Positions 1-7,470 of a stretch of 52,884 nt of DNA are shown here, piece after piece. A model generated the notes under the pieces. The model was not told the origin of the DNA. It saw nothing but the letters and a program-made list of their open reading frames with translations, and made no database searches. A program made the position numbers and the translations under genes. The first letter of the stretch is position 1; each line of letters starts with the position of its first letter. Location of the stretch: contig CAMDFO010000029.1 in the NCBI GenBank assembly GCA_945897515.1, positions 1-52,884 on the forward strand, read 5' to 3'. Source of the DNA: Rhodoplanes serenus. GTDB lineage: Bacteria; Pseudomonadota; Alphaproteobacteria; Rhizobiales; Xanthobacteraceae.

Positions 1-19
1 CCCCTGCGGAGAGCAGAGT

Positions 20-108
20 GCGCCGGTTTCGCCTCCGGCTGCCGGTTAGATTTCTTGAGAGAGCTTTCGCTTTCTCAGGCGGCTGCCCGGCCTCTTGTCC
101 GGGTACCT
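20..108. other. Cluster of three stem-loops, possible structured RNA
   Basis: Three hairpins follow each other: GCCGG (22-26) with CCGGC (35-39); a 9-bp stem TGAGAGAGC (56-64) with GCTTTCTCA (69-77) closed by a TTTC loop, with one G-T pair; and CCCGG (86-90) with CCGGG (99-103). An AT-rich patch (about 157-172) lies between them and the neighbouring gene. I see no convincing reading frame here. The spacing looks like a folded RNA cut by the window edge. I could not match it to tmRNA, RNase P or SRP RNA motifs; alphaproteobacterial 6S RNA is untested. The strand is unknown. Confidence 0.3.
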
Positions 109-208
109 ACCAACCGACACACGACCACAGGCACGTGCGAAATTGGGCAAGCGTTCAAATAATTTATTTTGACGCAGAGTCAAGCGTTGTTGGTGAAACC
201 GCCGGCGA

Positions 209-469
209 TTATTCCCGCGCGGTAAACGGTTCGATCTTCTGCGCGTTGCGGATGAAGCGGAACATCACCAGGATTCCGATCACGAAGAACGTCGCCTGCA
301 GCACCGGCACGCCATATTCGCCGAGGTTGAACAGCATGGCGAAAGCCCAGCCGGCGGCGAACGCTCCGCCGAACACCTCGGCGCCGATCAGCACCGCGGC
401 GCTGATCACGGTCAGCACGTTGACCCAGAGAATGCGGCCCCTGCGCGGCTTCTGAACGGTGTCGGTCAT
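209..469 (-). CDS. Small two-helix membrane protein, function unknown
   Basis: Codes for 86 residues beginning MTDTVQKPRRGR; an upstream in-frame ATG at 568 would add 33 residues of low-complexity, repeat-derived-looking sequence and is not preferred. A basic N-terminus is followed by two hydrophobic stretches, about residues 13-43 and 48-70, with a short charged tail (RFIRNAQKIEPFTARE). This is the layout of a small inner-membrane protein with two membrane segments. No catalytic motif is seen and I do not recognise the family. It is transcribed alone toward the left edge, with a palindromic repeat (581-655) upstream. Confidence 0.6.
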   Translation of the reverse strand: MTDTVQKPRRGRILWVNVLTVISAAVLIGAEVFGGAFAAGWAFAMLFNLGEYGVPVLQATFFVIGILVMFRFIRNAQKIEPFTARE

Positions 470-580
470 CGGTTCGGTCCTGGCGGGCGACGCCCTGTTT
501 GCGGGCGGAATGTGGTCGATCTGCGCGGCAGGATCAAGGCCGGCATGGAAGGCGAACTGTCGCCCCAACCGCTGCTGTTA

Positions 581-655
581 TCCCCGCGAAGGCGGGGACC
601 CAGGGCCCCGCACTCAGTGATCGCTTGTAGCGCTGGGTCCCCGCCTTCGCGGGGA
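581..655. repeat. Palindromic intergenic repeat (CCCCGCGAAGGCGGGG type)
   Basis: A perfect 22-bp inverted repeat (581-602 with 634-655) separated by 31 bp. Each arm is itself a hairpin, with core CCCCGCGAAGGCGGGG. It lies between the 5' end of the small membrane protein and the 3' end of the PEP-mutase-family gene. The same arm core recurs at 1607-1623. It resembles REP-like elements common in Hyphomicrobiales. Confidence 0.85.
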
Positions 656-687
656 CGACAGCACGACGGCCGGAATACGATCCGCCC

Positions 688-1551
688 TCACCCGCCCCCC
701 ATCGTCCGTTTCTCGATCTCCAGCATCCCCGGCAGCCCGGTCACCCGGTGCGCCGCCTTCATCTCCTTCTCGGCGCCGCCGGGGCCGAGGAACGGGTCCA
801 TCGTGTCGTTGGCCAGGTGCTCGTAGGATTGCCGCGCCGCCTTCATCATCGCCGCGAACGCCGTGCCCGACGACGCGGCCAGCCGGTAGCCCATCGCCGC
901 CATGTCGGCCCGCGACAGCCCGAAGGTCGAGAACCCGTCCGCCGGCGCGAACGTCATCAGCGGCGCCGGCAGCCGCTCGGCGATGAACCGCATCTCCTCG
1001 GGCTTGCGCCCCCAGATGAACAGCATGTCGGCGCCGGCCCGCTTCATGCCCTCGGCGCGGCGCAGCGCGTCGTCCATGCCCGCCACCCGCACCGCGTTGG
1101 TGCGGCCGATGATGACGGTGTCCGGGTTGGTGCGGGCCGCAACCGCCTCCTTGATCCGGTCGACGGCGACCCCGATCGGCACCAGGTAATCCTCGCCGAC
1201 ATGGTGCGAGACCCGCCGCGGCAGGAGCTGATCCTCGATCTCGACCGCCTCGATGCCGGCCGCCTCCGACATCGCCACGGTGCGGTGGACGTGGACCGGA
1301 TCGCCGAACCCGCCGCCGGCGTCCAGCACGATCGGCAGCCGGCACACCGTGCGCATGTCGAGCGCGAGCTGGCACATTTCCGTCAATGAAAGGCCGGCCT
1401 CGGTGACGCCCTTGTACCAGCCGAGCGAGCCGCCCGAGAGATACACGGTCTTGAACCCGGCCTCGGCCGCCATCCGCGCCATGATCGGGCTGAGCGCCAC
1501 GGGAGCGACGATCAGGTCCTTGCCCTTGATGAGCTGGCTGAGCTTTTCCAC
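688..1551 (-). CDS. Isocitrate lyase / PEP mutase family protein with altered active-site motifs
   Basis: A 287-residue TIM-barrel protein of the isocitrate lyase/PEP phosphonomutase superfamily, whose members cleave or form C-C or C-P bonds next to a carboxylate using Mg2+. Family landmarks are visible: the metal-site loop as DAGGGFGD (77-84), EIEDQ (104-108) and IGRTNA. The loop that in lyases reads K-K/R-C-G-H is PRRVSHH (111-117), so the catalytic Cys is replaced by Val, and the second Asp of the DADxGYG motif is Gly. It is therefore unlikely to be a methylisocitrate lyase; a decarboxylase or hydrolase role as in the oxaloacetate decarboxylase subgroup is possible. The start is GTG at 1551, preceded by GGGAGGGG seven bases upstream. 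Confidence 0.85.
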   Translation of the reverse strand: MEKLSQLIKGKDLIVAPVALSPIMARMAAEAGFKTVYLSGGSLGWYKGVTEAGLSLTEMCQLALDMRTVCRLPIVLDAGGGFGDPVHVHRTVAMSEAAGIEAVEIEDQLLPRRVSHHVGEDYLVPIGVAVDRIKEAVAARTNPDTVIIGRTNAVRVAGMDDALRRAEGMKRAGADMLFIWGRKPEEMRFIAERLPAPLMTFAPADGFSTFGLSRADMAAMGYRLAASSGTAFAAMMKAARQSYEHLANDTMDPFLGPGGAEKEMKAAHRVTGLPGMLEIEKRTMGGG

Positions 1552-1599
1552 TTGGATTCCCCTCCCACCGCGTCATGGCCGGGCGTTGTCCGCCCCGGC

Positions 1600-1704
1600 T
1601 GTCATGCCCCGCGAAGGCGGGGCATCCAATATCCATAATCGGTGATTGCGAACATCGCCAAGTCCTGCTTGGACTGGATCGCCCGCCTGCGCGGGCGATG
1701 ACAG
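1600..1704. repeat. Palindromic intergenic repeat (mixed type)
   Basis: The left arm starts TGTCATGCCCC with hairpin core CCCCGCGAAGGCGGGG; the right arm ends in a hairpin CGCCCGCCTGCGCGGGCG followed by ATGACAG. Outer ends CTGTCAT/ATGACAG are complementary. It fills the divergent gap between the PEP-mutase-family gene (minus) and the ModA-like gene (plus), so it also sits in the promoter region of both. Confidence 0.8.
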
Positions 1705-1731
1705 CGAGAGAGCGCGGGCAAGGAGACGTTG

Positions 1732-2430
1732 GTGGCAAAGCTCAAGGTGATGTGCGCGCGCTCGATGCACCTCGTGGTGGGCGACCTTGGTCGCGGCTTC
1801 GCGCAATCCGCCGGCCATGAGATCGAATTCGATTTCGGCACCGTCGGCGCGCTGCAAGCCAAGCTCGACTCAGGCGAGACCGCCGACGTGCTGATCCTCT
1901 CGGTGCCGATGATCGACAAGCTGGAGAAGGCCGGCGTGCTGGCGCCCGGCTCGCGCCGGGATGTGGCCAGGACCTTCCTCGCGGTCTGCGTCCGCGAAGG
2001 CGCGCCGATCCCGGATTTCAAGACGCCGGAAGCCTTCAAGCGCATGCTGGAAAATGCCCGCGCCATCGCCAGCAGCGATCCGGCGGTGGGCGGCTCGGCC
2101 GCGGTTCATGTCCCGGTCGTATTTGAGCGCCTGGGCATCGCCGAGGCGATGAAGTCCAAGAATCTCTTGCAGCAGAACGGCGTCGAGGTTGCCCGCCGCG
2201 TCGTCGAAGGCAAGGCCGACTTCGGCCTCACGCTGTCCGGCGAGGTCGCCTCGGTGCCGGGCGCGGCGATCGCAGGTCCGGTGCCGCCGCCATACGGGTT
2301 GGATACGGCTTATACCGGCGGGGTCAGCGCGCAGAGCAGCGCAAGGGATGCCGCGGCGGCGTTTCTCGCGGCGCTGACGGACGCGGGGACGCGCGAGGCG
2401 TGGCGCAAGGCGGGGTTCGAGGTGGGGTGA
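1732..2430 (+). CDS. ModA-like substrate-binding protein without signal peptide
   Basis: Codes for about 232 residues of the type 2 periplasmic-binding-protein fold, closest in pattern to molybdate/tungstate-binding ModA. It opens directly with the first beta strand (VAKLKVMCARSMH) and has the usual early motif ADVLILS and later SSDPAVGGSAAVH and GKADFGLTLSGEV. There is no hydrophobic leader, so as written it would stay in the cytoplasm. The start chosen is GTG 1732 with AGGAG six bases upstream; TTG 1729 is only three bases from AGGAG. It is related to the exported protein at 23622-24374. No ABC permease or ATPase is adjacent. Ligand unknown; a sensor or a receptor that lost its leader are both possible. 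Confidence 0.8.
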   Translation: MAKLKVMCARSMHLVVGDLGRGFAQSAGHEIEFDFGTVGALQAKLDSGETADVLILSVPMIDKLEKAGVLAPGSRRDVARTFLAVCVREGAPIPDFKTPEAFKRMLENARAIASSDPAVGGSAAVHVPVVFERLGIAEAMKSKNLLQQNGVEVARRVVEGKADFGLTLSGEVASVPGAAIAGPVPPPYGLDTAYTGGVSAQSSARDAAAAFLAALTDAGTREAWRKAGFEVG

Positions 2431-2463
2431 ATGCGAGCCGGAACAGCGGCTCCATTCGCCCCT

Positions 2464-2541
2464 GTCATGCCCGGGCTTGACCCGGGCATCCATCGAAGCG
2501 CGTAGCGCTCCAAAAGCTGGATTGCCGGGTCAAGTGTCCGC
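2464..2541. repeat. Palindromic intergenic repeat (GTCATGCCCGGG type)
   Basis: The left half contains TGTCATGCCCGGGC-TTGA-CCCGGGCATCCA and the right half TGGATTGCCGGGTCAAG; the halves pair with each other and the left half folds on itself. Same family as the elements at 18948 and 21220. It lies downstream of the ModA-like gene. Confidence 0.75.
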
Positions 2542-2696
2542 GCCTTTCAAACAACAGGGGCGGCGGAGCGTTGGCTTTTGCCGGTTGTTTGACAATCGAA
2601 TCGGACGACGACGCGCGGCGACGCAAAGCTGCGCTGGCCTGGGACGCTGTCCGGGCGCATGTTGCGCGCACGCTTCACCCGAGTCGGGAGGACATC

Positions 2697-2819
2697 ATGC
2701 AGAAGAACAGCGGCAAGAAAAAAGTGAAGTGCAAGAACTGCGAAGGCAAGGGCCTGCTCAAGGTTGGCGACAAGAAAATGAAATGCCAGCGCTGCGGCGG
2801 GACTGGGTTCAAGCAATAG
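2697..2819 (+). CDS. 40-residue protein with DnaJ-type zinc-finger repeats
   Basis: A very small protein made almost entirely of two DnaJ-type zinc-finger repeats, CKNCEGKG (12-19) and CQRCGGTG (30-37), joined by a Lys-rich linker. In DnaJ and related proteins paired CxxCxGxG motifs bind Zn2+ and contact unfolded protein or thiols. Two motifs are present here, enough for one zinc site, with no J domain. The ATG at 2697 is preceded by GGGAGGA; the frame is open further upstream (ATG at 2571) but that extension has no recognisable features. A role as a metal-binding or chaperone-like peptide is inference only. It stands alone between two palindromic repeats. Confidence 0.75.
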   Translation: MQKNSGKKKVKCKNCEGKGLLKVGDKKMKCQRCGGTGFKQ

Positions 2820-2828
2820 GCGCGGCGA

Positions 2829-2956
2829 CTCTCTCCGCTGTCATTCCGGGACGCGCGTTAGCGCGGGCCCGGAATCCAGAGCCTCGCGCCGGTCATGTTG
2901 CCCTGGATTCCGGGCTCGCGCCTTTGGCGCGCCCCGGAATGACTGCGGAGAGAGAG
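2829..2956. repeat. Long palindromic intergenic repeat (GTCATTCCGG type)
   Basis: Outer arms read CTCTCTCCGCTGTCATTCCGG on the left and its near-perfect complement ending in GGAATGACTGCGGAGAG on the right. Inner sub-hairpins have cores CGCGCGTTAGCGCG and GCGCCTTTGGCGCG. It sits between two genes that converge on it, the plus-strand zinc-finger gene and the minus-strand Bug gene, and could act as a bidirectional terminator. Confidence 0.85.
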
Positions 2957-2970
2957 TGCTCAAGCTGCCC

Positions 2971-3954
2971 TCAATCGAACGCCACGCCGCTCGCCTTCAC
3001 CGGCGCTTCCCAGCGATTGATCTCGCTCGCGACGTATTGCTTCAGATATTCCGGCGTGCGCCGCGCCGGCTCCGGCACTTCGAGGCCGATCTTCTCCAGC
3101 CGCGTTTTCAGCGCCGGATTGTCGAGCGCCTTGCTGATCGCGGCGTTGAGCTTCGCCACAGTGGCCGGCGGCGTGTTCTTCGGCATGAACACCGCGTTCC
3201 ACGCCGACACGTCGAGGCCCTTGAAGCCGACCTCCTCGGCGGTCGGCACGTCGGGGAACGAGGCGGTGCGCTTGCTGGTGAGCGCGGCGATTACCTTCGC
3301 GGTCTTGGCCTCGTGCGAGGCGATAGCGGTCGAGATGTAATTGCAGATGTAGTCGATGCGGCCGGCCAGCAGGTCCTGCATCGCCGGCCCACCGCCGCGA
3401 TACGGGATGTGCGTGACCTTGACGCCGATCACCTGGTTCAAGAGCACGCAGCCGATGTGCGACGAGGTGCCCGAACCGCCCGAGCCGTGCTGCATCTTTT
3501 CGTGGTTGGCCTTGGCGTAGGCCGCGAACTCCTTGAGGTTGCTGGCCGGCAGGTCCTTGCGCACCAGCAGCACCTGCGGCGCGTCGGCCACCAGGATGAC
3601 CGGCGAGAAATCGGCAGTCGCGTCGTAGGGCGGCTTGCCCTTGTGCATCGACTGGCCGATGGCGTGGGTGCCGATCGAGCCGAGCGTGAACATGTGGCTG
3701 TCGGCCGCGGCGTTTGAGACCCGCAGCGAGCCAGTGGTGCCGCCGCCGCCCGGCACGTTTTCGATGATGACGTTCTGGCCCAGCGTCTCGATCAGATAGG
3801 GCTGGAGATTGCGCGCCAGCGTGTCGATCGGCCCGCCGGGAGCGAACGCCACCACCATGGTCACCGGCCGCGTCGGCCAGTCCTGCGCCATCGCGCCAGT
3901 GAGACCCAGCACCGACAGGGTTGCCGCGCCGCAAATTGTCTTCCAATGGCTCAT
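2971..3954 (-). CDS. Bug/TctC-family periplasmic substrate-binding receptor
   Basis: A 327-residue tripartite tricarboxylate transporter (TTT) receptor. Residues 1-23 form a signal peptide ending AMA, and the mature start QDWPTRPVTMVVAFAPGG is the family hallmark. IPYRGGGPAMQDLLAG (about 183-198) and FPDVPTAEEVGF are the usual central and late motifs. Such receptors bind carboxylates or other small acids in the periplasm. No TctA or TctB membrane gene is nearby, which is usual for Bug proteins. The ATG is preceded by GGAGGAACGA. The ligand cannot be predicted from the sequence. Confidence 0.93.
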   Translation of the reverse strand: MSHWKTICGAATLSVLGLTGAMAQDWPTRPVTMVVAFAPGGPIDTLARNLQPYLIETLGQNVIIENVPGGGGTTGSLRVSNAAADSHMFTLGSIGTHAIGQSMHKGKPPYDATADFSPVILVADAPQVLLVRKDLPASNLKEFAAYAKANHEKMQHGSGGSGTSSHIGCVLLNQVIGVKVTHIPYRGGGPAMQDLLAGRIDYICNYISTAIASHEAKTAKVIAALTSKRTASFPDVPTAEEVGFKGLDVSAWNAVFMPKNTPPATVAKLNAAISKALDNPALKTRLEKIGLEVPEPARRTPEYLKQYVASEINRWEAPVKASGVAFD

Positions 3955-4139
3955 TCGTTCCTCCGGCGGTCTTCGACCGATAATCGTTGGCTTAGTCTCA
4001 TATCACCGGTTTCGGGGTGCAAGGGGACGGTGCGACAATGACAACGCTGCCGAGGCCGGCCATGAGCCGGGAACGTTTTGCCCGCTCTGACGTTGGTGGC
4101 CTTGAAACGGTCTCGGCCGCACCTATCTAAGGTCGGACA

Positions 4140-4295
4140 GTTCCCGCGGCGAAAGTCGCGGCCCCAACTCACGAGTGCCGCTTTTCCACGGATGTACTGG
4201 GAAGTACGCGCCGTGGGTGGGGAAGCTGTGCGGGCCGGATTACGACCGAGCCCATTTCAGCGAGCCCGCCGGCTTCCGGCGGGTTTTCGTTTTTT
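4140..4295 (+). ncRNA. Candidate small RNA with four hairpins and a rho-independent terminator
   Basis: Four consecutive stem-loops read on the plus strand. I: 7 bp (4144-4150 with 4155-4161) closed by a GAAA tetraloop. II: CCACGG (4186-4191) with CCGTGG (4211-4216), and inner GTAC/GTAC. III: GGGCCGG (4232-4238) with CCGAGCCC (4246-4253), one bulged A. IV: an 8-bp GC stem followed by a broken T-tract, a textbook terminator. A weak promoter TTGAAA (4102) - 16 bp - TATCTA (4124) lies just upstream. No plus-strand gene precedes the terminator, so it seems to end a short transcript. The last part is antisense to the end of the minus-strand gene at 4257-4577. Not matched to a known family. Confidence 0.5.
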
Positions 4296-4577
4296 GGACT
4301 CGGTTGTTTTCGGCCCGGTTGTTTTGGGTTTGGCCGCATCGTTGGCTGCAATCGCCCGCGCGCTCTTCTTGAACGCGTCGAGCGTGTCCATCGGACGCCC
4401 ATGCTTCTTCAGCAGGTCGCGGAACGCCTCATCGGCCAATTCCTGAAACGTCATCATCCGGTCGCGCGCCATCAGGTCGAGCGTCTGCCAGGTCTCCCGA
4501 TCGAACTGCACGCGCTTGCCCTGGGTATCGGGCACCGTGGCTTTTTGCGGCGTTTGGGGATTGCGTGCTTTCGCCAT
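4257..4577 (-). CDS. Small basic protein, ribbon-helix-helix-like
   Basis: 106 residues. The middle part (about residues 20-60: GKRVQFDRETWQTLDLMARD, then FQELADEAFRDLL) matches the strand-helix-helix pattern of ribbon-helix-helix antitoxins and repressors. A long Lys/Arg/Pro-rich tail follows (about 70-106) that may bind nucleic acid nonspecifically. No toxin gene is adjacent, so an antitoxin role is not supported. The last residues (RKPAGSRRAR) are encoded inside the hairpin of the opposite-strand terminator at 4265-4295. The upstream GGAGACC before ATG 4577 is an acceptable ribosome-binding site. Confidence 0.7.
   Translation of the reverse strand: MAKARNPQTPQKATVPDTQGKRVQFDRETWQTLDLMARDRMMTFQELADEAFRDLLKKHGRPMDTLDAFKKSARAIAANDAAKPKTTGPKTTESKKRKPAGSRRAR
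4265..4295 (+). terminator. Rho-independent terminator
   Basis: CCCGCCGG (4265-4272), loop CTT, CCGGCGGG (4276-4283), then TTTTCGTTTTTT. The T-run is on the plus strand only, so it cannot end the minus-strand gene whose last codons it overlaps. Confidence 0.75.
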
Positions 4578-4596
4578 CGCGGTCTCCTGAAAGCAT

Positions 4597-4621
4597 GCGC
4601 CCGCCGGTTCGCGGCGGGCGC
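4597..4621. terminator. GC-rich hairpin at the end of the iorB-like gene
   Basis: A perfect 9-bp stem GCGCCCGCC (4597-4605) with GGCGGGCGC (4613-4621), loop GGTTCGC. It lies 23 bp past the stop of the molybdenum hydroxylase gene. The plus strand is followed by TGTTTCGTATT; the minus strand has no T-run, so termination in either direction is only possible, not clear. Confidence 0.4.
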
Positions 4622-4644
4622 TGTTTCGTATTGCGGCTGAAACG

Positions 4645-6813
4645 CTACGCCTTCAACGTTTCCAGCACGCGCTCCGGCGTGAACGGCATGTGGCGCAGCC
4701 GCTTGCCGGTGAGCCGGTGAACCGCGTTGGCGATCGCGCCCGCGATGAACGGGTTGCCTATTTCGCCCAAGCCGGTCGGTCGTGTCTCCACGTCGACGAA
4801 CTGGACGTGCATTTCCTCCGGCAGGTCGGACATGCGCATCAATTCATAGTCGTGGAAGTTGGTCTGCTGCACAGCGCCGTCCTTCATCGTGACGCGCTCA
4901 TGCAGGATGCTCGACAGCCCGTAGATAATCGCGCTCTCGACGTTGGCCTTCGCCGGGGCTGGCGTCACGATGATGCCGCCGTCGATGGCGCCCCACACCT
5001 TGTGGACCTTGATCTTGCCGGTCTCCCGGTTGAGCGATATCTCGACCACGCCGGCGCCGAGCGAGCCTGAGCGTTCGGTGATCGAGAGCCCGAGCGCCCG
5101 CCCAGCGGGACGCGGCGCCTTCCAGTCGCACATCTGCGCGACGGTTTCGAAGCACTTGCGTGCTTTCGGCGTGGCCGCCATGCGCTGGAGCCGGAACTCG
5201 ACCGGGTCCATGTTTGCGGCCACCGCCATCTCGTCGACGACGCTCTCGATGGCGAACACGTTGAACACGTGCCCGACCGCGCGCCAGTGCTTGAGGCGGA
5301 TGCCGTGCGACACGCCGCGGCGTTCGATGTTCTGGTTGGGGATGTCGTAGTACGGGATGCGGATGCCGGTGTGCAGCAGCACGCCGCCTTCACCCACCAC
5401 GCAATGCTTCCAGCCGACCACCTTGCCGGAGGCGTCCTGCGCCGCTTCCACGCACTGGAACGACTGCGGACGGAACATGCCGTGAGCGATGTCCTCCTCG
5501 CGGGTCCAGATCAGCTTTACTGGGCGGCGCACCTCCTTGGCGATGCTGGCGCACTCGCCGGCATAGTCGCCGAGAGAACGACGGCCGAAGCCGCCGCCCA
5601 TGTAGCATTGGTGCATCGTCACCTGCTCGGGCTTGAGCCCGAGCGCTTTGGCCACCTGGTCGCGGGTGGCGTCGGGCGCCTGGCTGCCTTCCCAGACTTC
5701 GGCCGACTGGCCGTTGTCGGCGATGCGGACCACCGCGTTCAGCGGCTCCATCTGCGCGTGGTAGCCGTAGTCGCTACGGAACTCGGCCTTGGTAATTTTG
5801 GCCGCGCCCGCGAAAGCGGCGTTGATGTCGCCCTTCTTTTCCAGGTTCGTGATCTGGGCGTTGGCGTCGTGATGAACCTTGACGTAGTCCTCCAGCGCTT
5901 TCTCGGAGTTGAAGCTGCCGGCGGCGCCGCTGTTCCACGTCACCTTGAGCGCATTGCGCGCCGCCATCGCCTGCTCGAAATGCTGGGCAACGATCGCAAC
6001 GCCGTTCGGCAGCCGCACCGTGCCGATCACGCCGGGCATCTTCTTGATGTCGGCGTCGTTCCAGCTCTGCGGAACGCCGGTGTGCGCCGGCGCGTGTAGC
6101 GTCGTGGCATAGACCATGCCGGGCAGCCGCACGTCCATTCCGTACACGGCCGAGCCGTTGACCTTGAGCGGCGTGTCGCGTCGCGCCACACCCTTGGTGA
6201 TGAGCCGCCAATCTTTGCGCGGCTTGAGTTCGCTCGCAGCGACCGTGGGAAGCGGAGAGGGGATTTTACCGAACGCGGCAATCTCGCCATAGCTCAGGCG
6301 CTGGCCGTTCGCCGGATTGACGACGAAGCCGGGCTCGGTGCGAAGCGTTGCGGCGGCGACGCCCCATTTCTCCGCGGCATTCGCCAACAGGACCTTGCGG
6401 ACCTGGGCGCCGGCCGTGCGCAGGTCGTTGAAATAGAGCATGACCGCGCGGCTGCCGACGATTGCCATGTCGCGGGCGTTGTTGAAGGTGTAGCCGTAGA
6501 CGTTGCGGTCGGCGGGGGCCATTTCGATTGCCACCTTCGACCAGTCGGCGTCCATTTCCTCCGCCAGGATCATCGGCAGCGATGTCATCGAGCCCTGACC
6601 CATTTCGGCGCCGGCGCTGTAGATCGTCACGGTGCCGTTCGGCGCGATACGCACCCAGGCGTTGAACACCTTGGCGTCCGCCTGGGTGTTGGCCTCGGCC
6701 GCCCCGAACAGCGAGACGCCATCGGTGCCGAGCGCGAGGCCGAACGACATGCCGCCCAGTCCGGCGAGCACGCCGCGGCGGGAGATCTGTCCCTTGTCCA
6801 CTGTCATCGTCAT
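4645..6813 (-). CDS. Molybdopterin-binding subunit of an IorB-type aldehyde/N-heterocycle oxidoreductase
   Basis: 722 residues of the xanthine dehydrogenase family, isoquinoline 1-oxidoreductase beta-like group. It starts with a twin-arginine signal (ISRRGVLAGLGG, residues 9-20), so the folded cofactor-loaded enzyme should go to the periplasm. Motifs include the molybdopterin contact CYMGGGFGRRS and the late GLGEIGNPF (681-689), whose Glu684 is the expected catalytic base. It would hydroxylate an aldehyde or N-heterocycle using water as oxygen donor. The [2Fe-2S] partner lies three bases upstream, so the two are co-transcribed. No dedicated cytochrome c subunit or maturation gene is visible. 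ATG 6807 is an alternative start two codons in. Confidence 0.92.
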   Translation of the reverse strand: MTMTVDKGQISRRGVLAGLGGMSFGLALGTDGVSLFGAAEANTQADAKVFNAWVRIAPNGTVTIYSAGAEMGQGSMTSLPMILAEEMDADWSKVAIEMAPADRNVYGYTFNNARDMAIVGSRAVMLYFNDLRTAGAQVRKVLLANAAEKWGVAAATLRTEPGFVVNPANGQRLSYGEIAAFGKIPSPLPTVAASELKPRKDWRLITKGVARRDTPLKVNGSAVYGMDVRLPGMVYATTLHAPAHTGVPQSWNDADIKKMPGVIGTVRLPNGVAIVAQHFEQAMAARNALKVTWNSGAAGSFNSEKALEDYVKVHHDANAQITNLEKKGDINAAFAGAAKITKAEFRSDYGYHAQMEPLNAVVRIADNGQSAEVWEGSQAPDATRDQVAKALGLKPEQVTMHQCYMGGGFGRRSLGDYAGECASIAKEVRRPVKLIWTREEDIAHGMFRPQSFQCVEAAQDASGKVVGWKHCVVGEGGVLLHTGIRIPYYDIPNQNIERRGVSHGIRLKHWRAVGHVFNVFAIESVVDEMAVAANMDPVEFRLQRMAATPKARKCFETVAQMCDWKAPRPAGRALGLSITERSGSLGAGVVEISLNRETGKIKVHKVWGAIDGGIIVTPAPAKANVESAIIYGLSSILHERVTMKDGAVQQTNFHDYELMRMSDLPEEMHVQFVDVETRPTGLGEIGNPFIAGAIANAVHRLTGKRLRHMPFTPERVLETLKA

Positions 6814-6816
6814 GGC

Positions 6817-7269
6817 TCAGCCCTCCCTCGACGCTTGTTCGACGGCGGCGATGATCTTGTGATAGGTGCCGCAGCGGCAGATGTTACCGTCCATATGCTC
6901 GACGATCTGCGCGCGCGATGGCTTCGGCGTCGCCTTGAGCAGTTCGGCCGCCTTCATGATCTGGCCGGACTGGCAGTAGCCGCACTGCGGCACCTCCAGC
7001 GCGACCCATGCCTTCTGCAGCGGGTGCGAGGAATTTGCCGACAGGCCCTCGATGGTGACGACCTTCTTGTTCGTCACGTCGGACACCTGGGTCTGACAGG
7101 CGCGCACGGCCTTGCCGTCGAGATGAACGGTGCAGGCGCCGCACAGGCCCGCGCCGCAGCCGTATTTGGTGCCGGTCAACCCGACATGGTCGCGGATGAC
7201 CCACAGAAGCGGCGTGTTCGGATCGGAGTCGACCGAAACGCGCTTGTCGTTCAGCGTGAACGAAATCAT
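6817..7269 (-). CDS. [2Fe-2S] subunit of the IorAB-type oxidoreductase
   Basis: 150 residues, the normal size of the small iron-sulfur subunit in this family. The N-terminal plant-ferredoxin-like cluster uses C38, C43, C46 and C58 (KYGCGAGLCGACTVHLDG); the C-terminal four-helix domain has the second cluster at C96, C99, C131 and C133 (CGYCQSGQIM and NICRCGTY). It passes electrons from the molybdenum centre of the next gene. There is no leader of its own; in Tat-exported relatives the small subunit travels with the large one. It is first gene of the pair; the ATG is preceded by GGGAGGTCAC. Confidence 0.94.
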   Translation of the reverse strand: MISFTLNDKRVSVDSDPNTPLLWVIRDHVGLTGTKYGCGAGLCGACTVHLDGKAVRACQTQVSDVTNKKVVTIEGLSANSSHPLQKAWVALEVPQCGYCQSGQIMKAAELLKATPKPSRAQIVEHMDGNICRCGTYHKIIAAVEQASREG

Positions 7270-7470
7270 GTGACCTCCCTGATGCGTCCGCTATTGGCTC
7301 GGAATGCGAACTTAGAAGCAGTCTAGCATGGCTTTTCGCGGGTTGGGCTGCACTCTCGGCGCTGCCGAACGGGATGGTCCGGAACCGCGGGAGCAGTTGG
7401 GCGTCCTTGCGTTTCGGACGCGGGACCGGTACCTGACATAGGTCCCTGCGACATTCTGGCACGTGACCCG

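Noticed and set aside
1729..1731. TTG start for the ModA-like protein
   Set aside because: It is only three bases from AGGAG; the GTG at 1732 has normal spacing. The protein differs by one residue.
614..1738. A 374-codon open frame on the minus strand across the PEP-mutase-family gene
   Set aside because: It is a frame-shadow in high-GC sequence: the other frame has family motifs and a ribosome site, this one is Arg/Gly/Ala-rich with none.
4140..4295. Assignment of the candidate RNA as SRP RNA, RNase P RNA or tmRNA
   Set aside because: The conserved SRP loop, the RNase P core and a tmRNA tag frame or tRNA-like end are all missing.
4257..4577. Toxin-antitoxin pair around the RHH-like protein
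   Set aside because: No toxin-like gene lies on either side.
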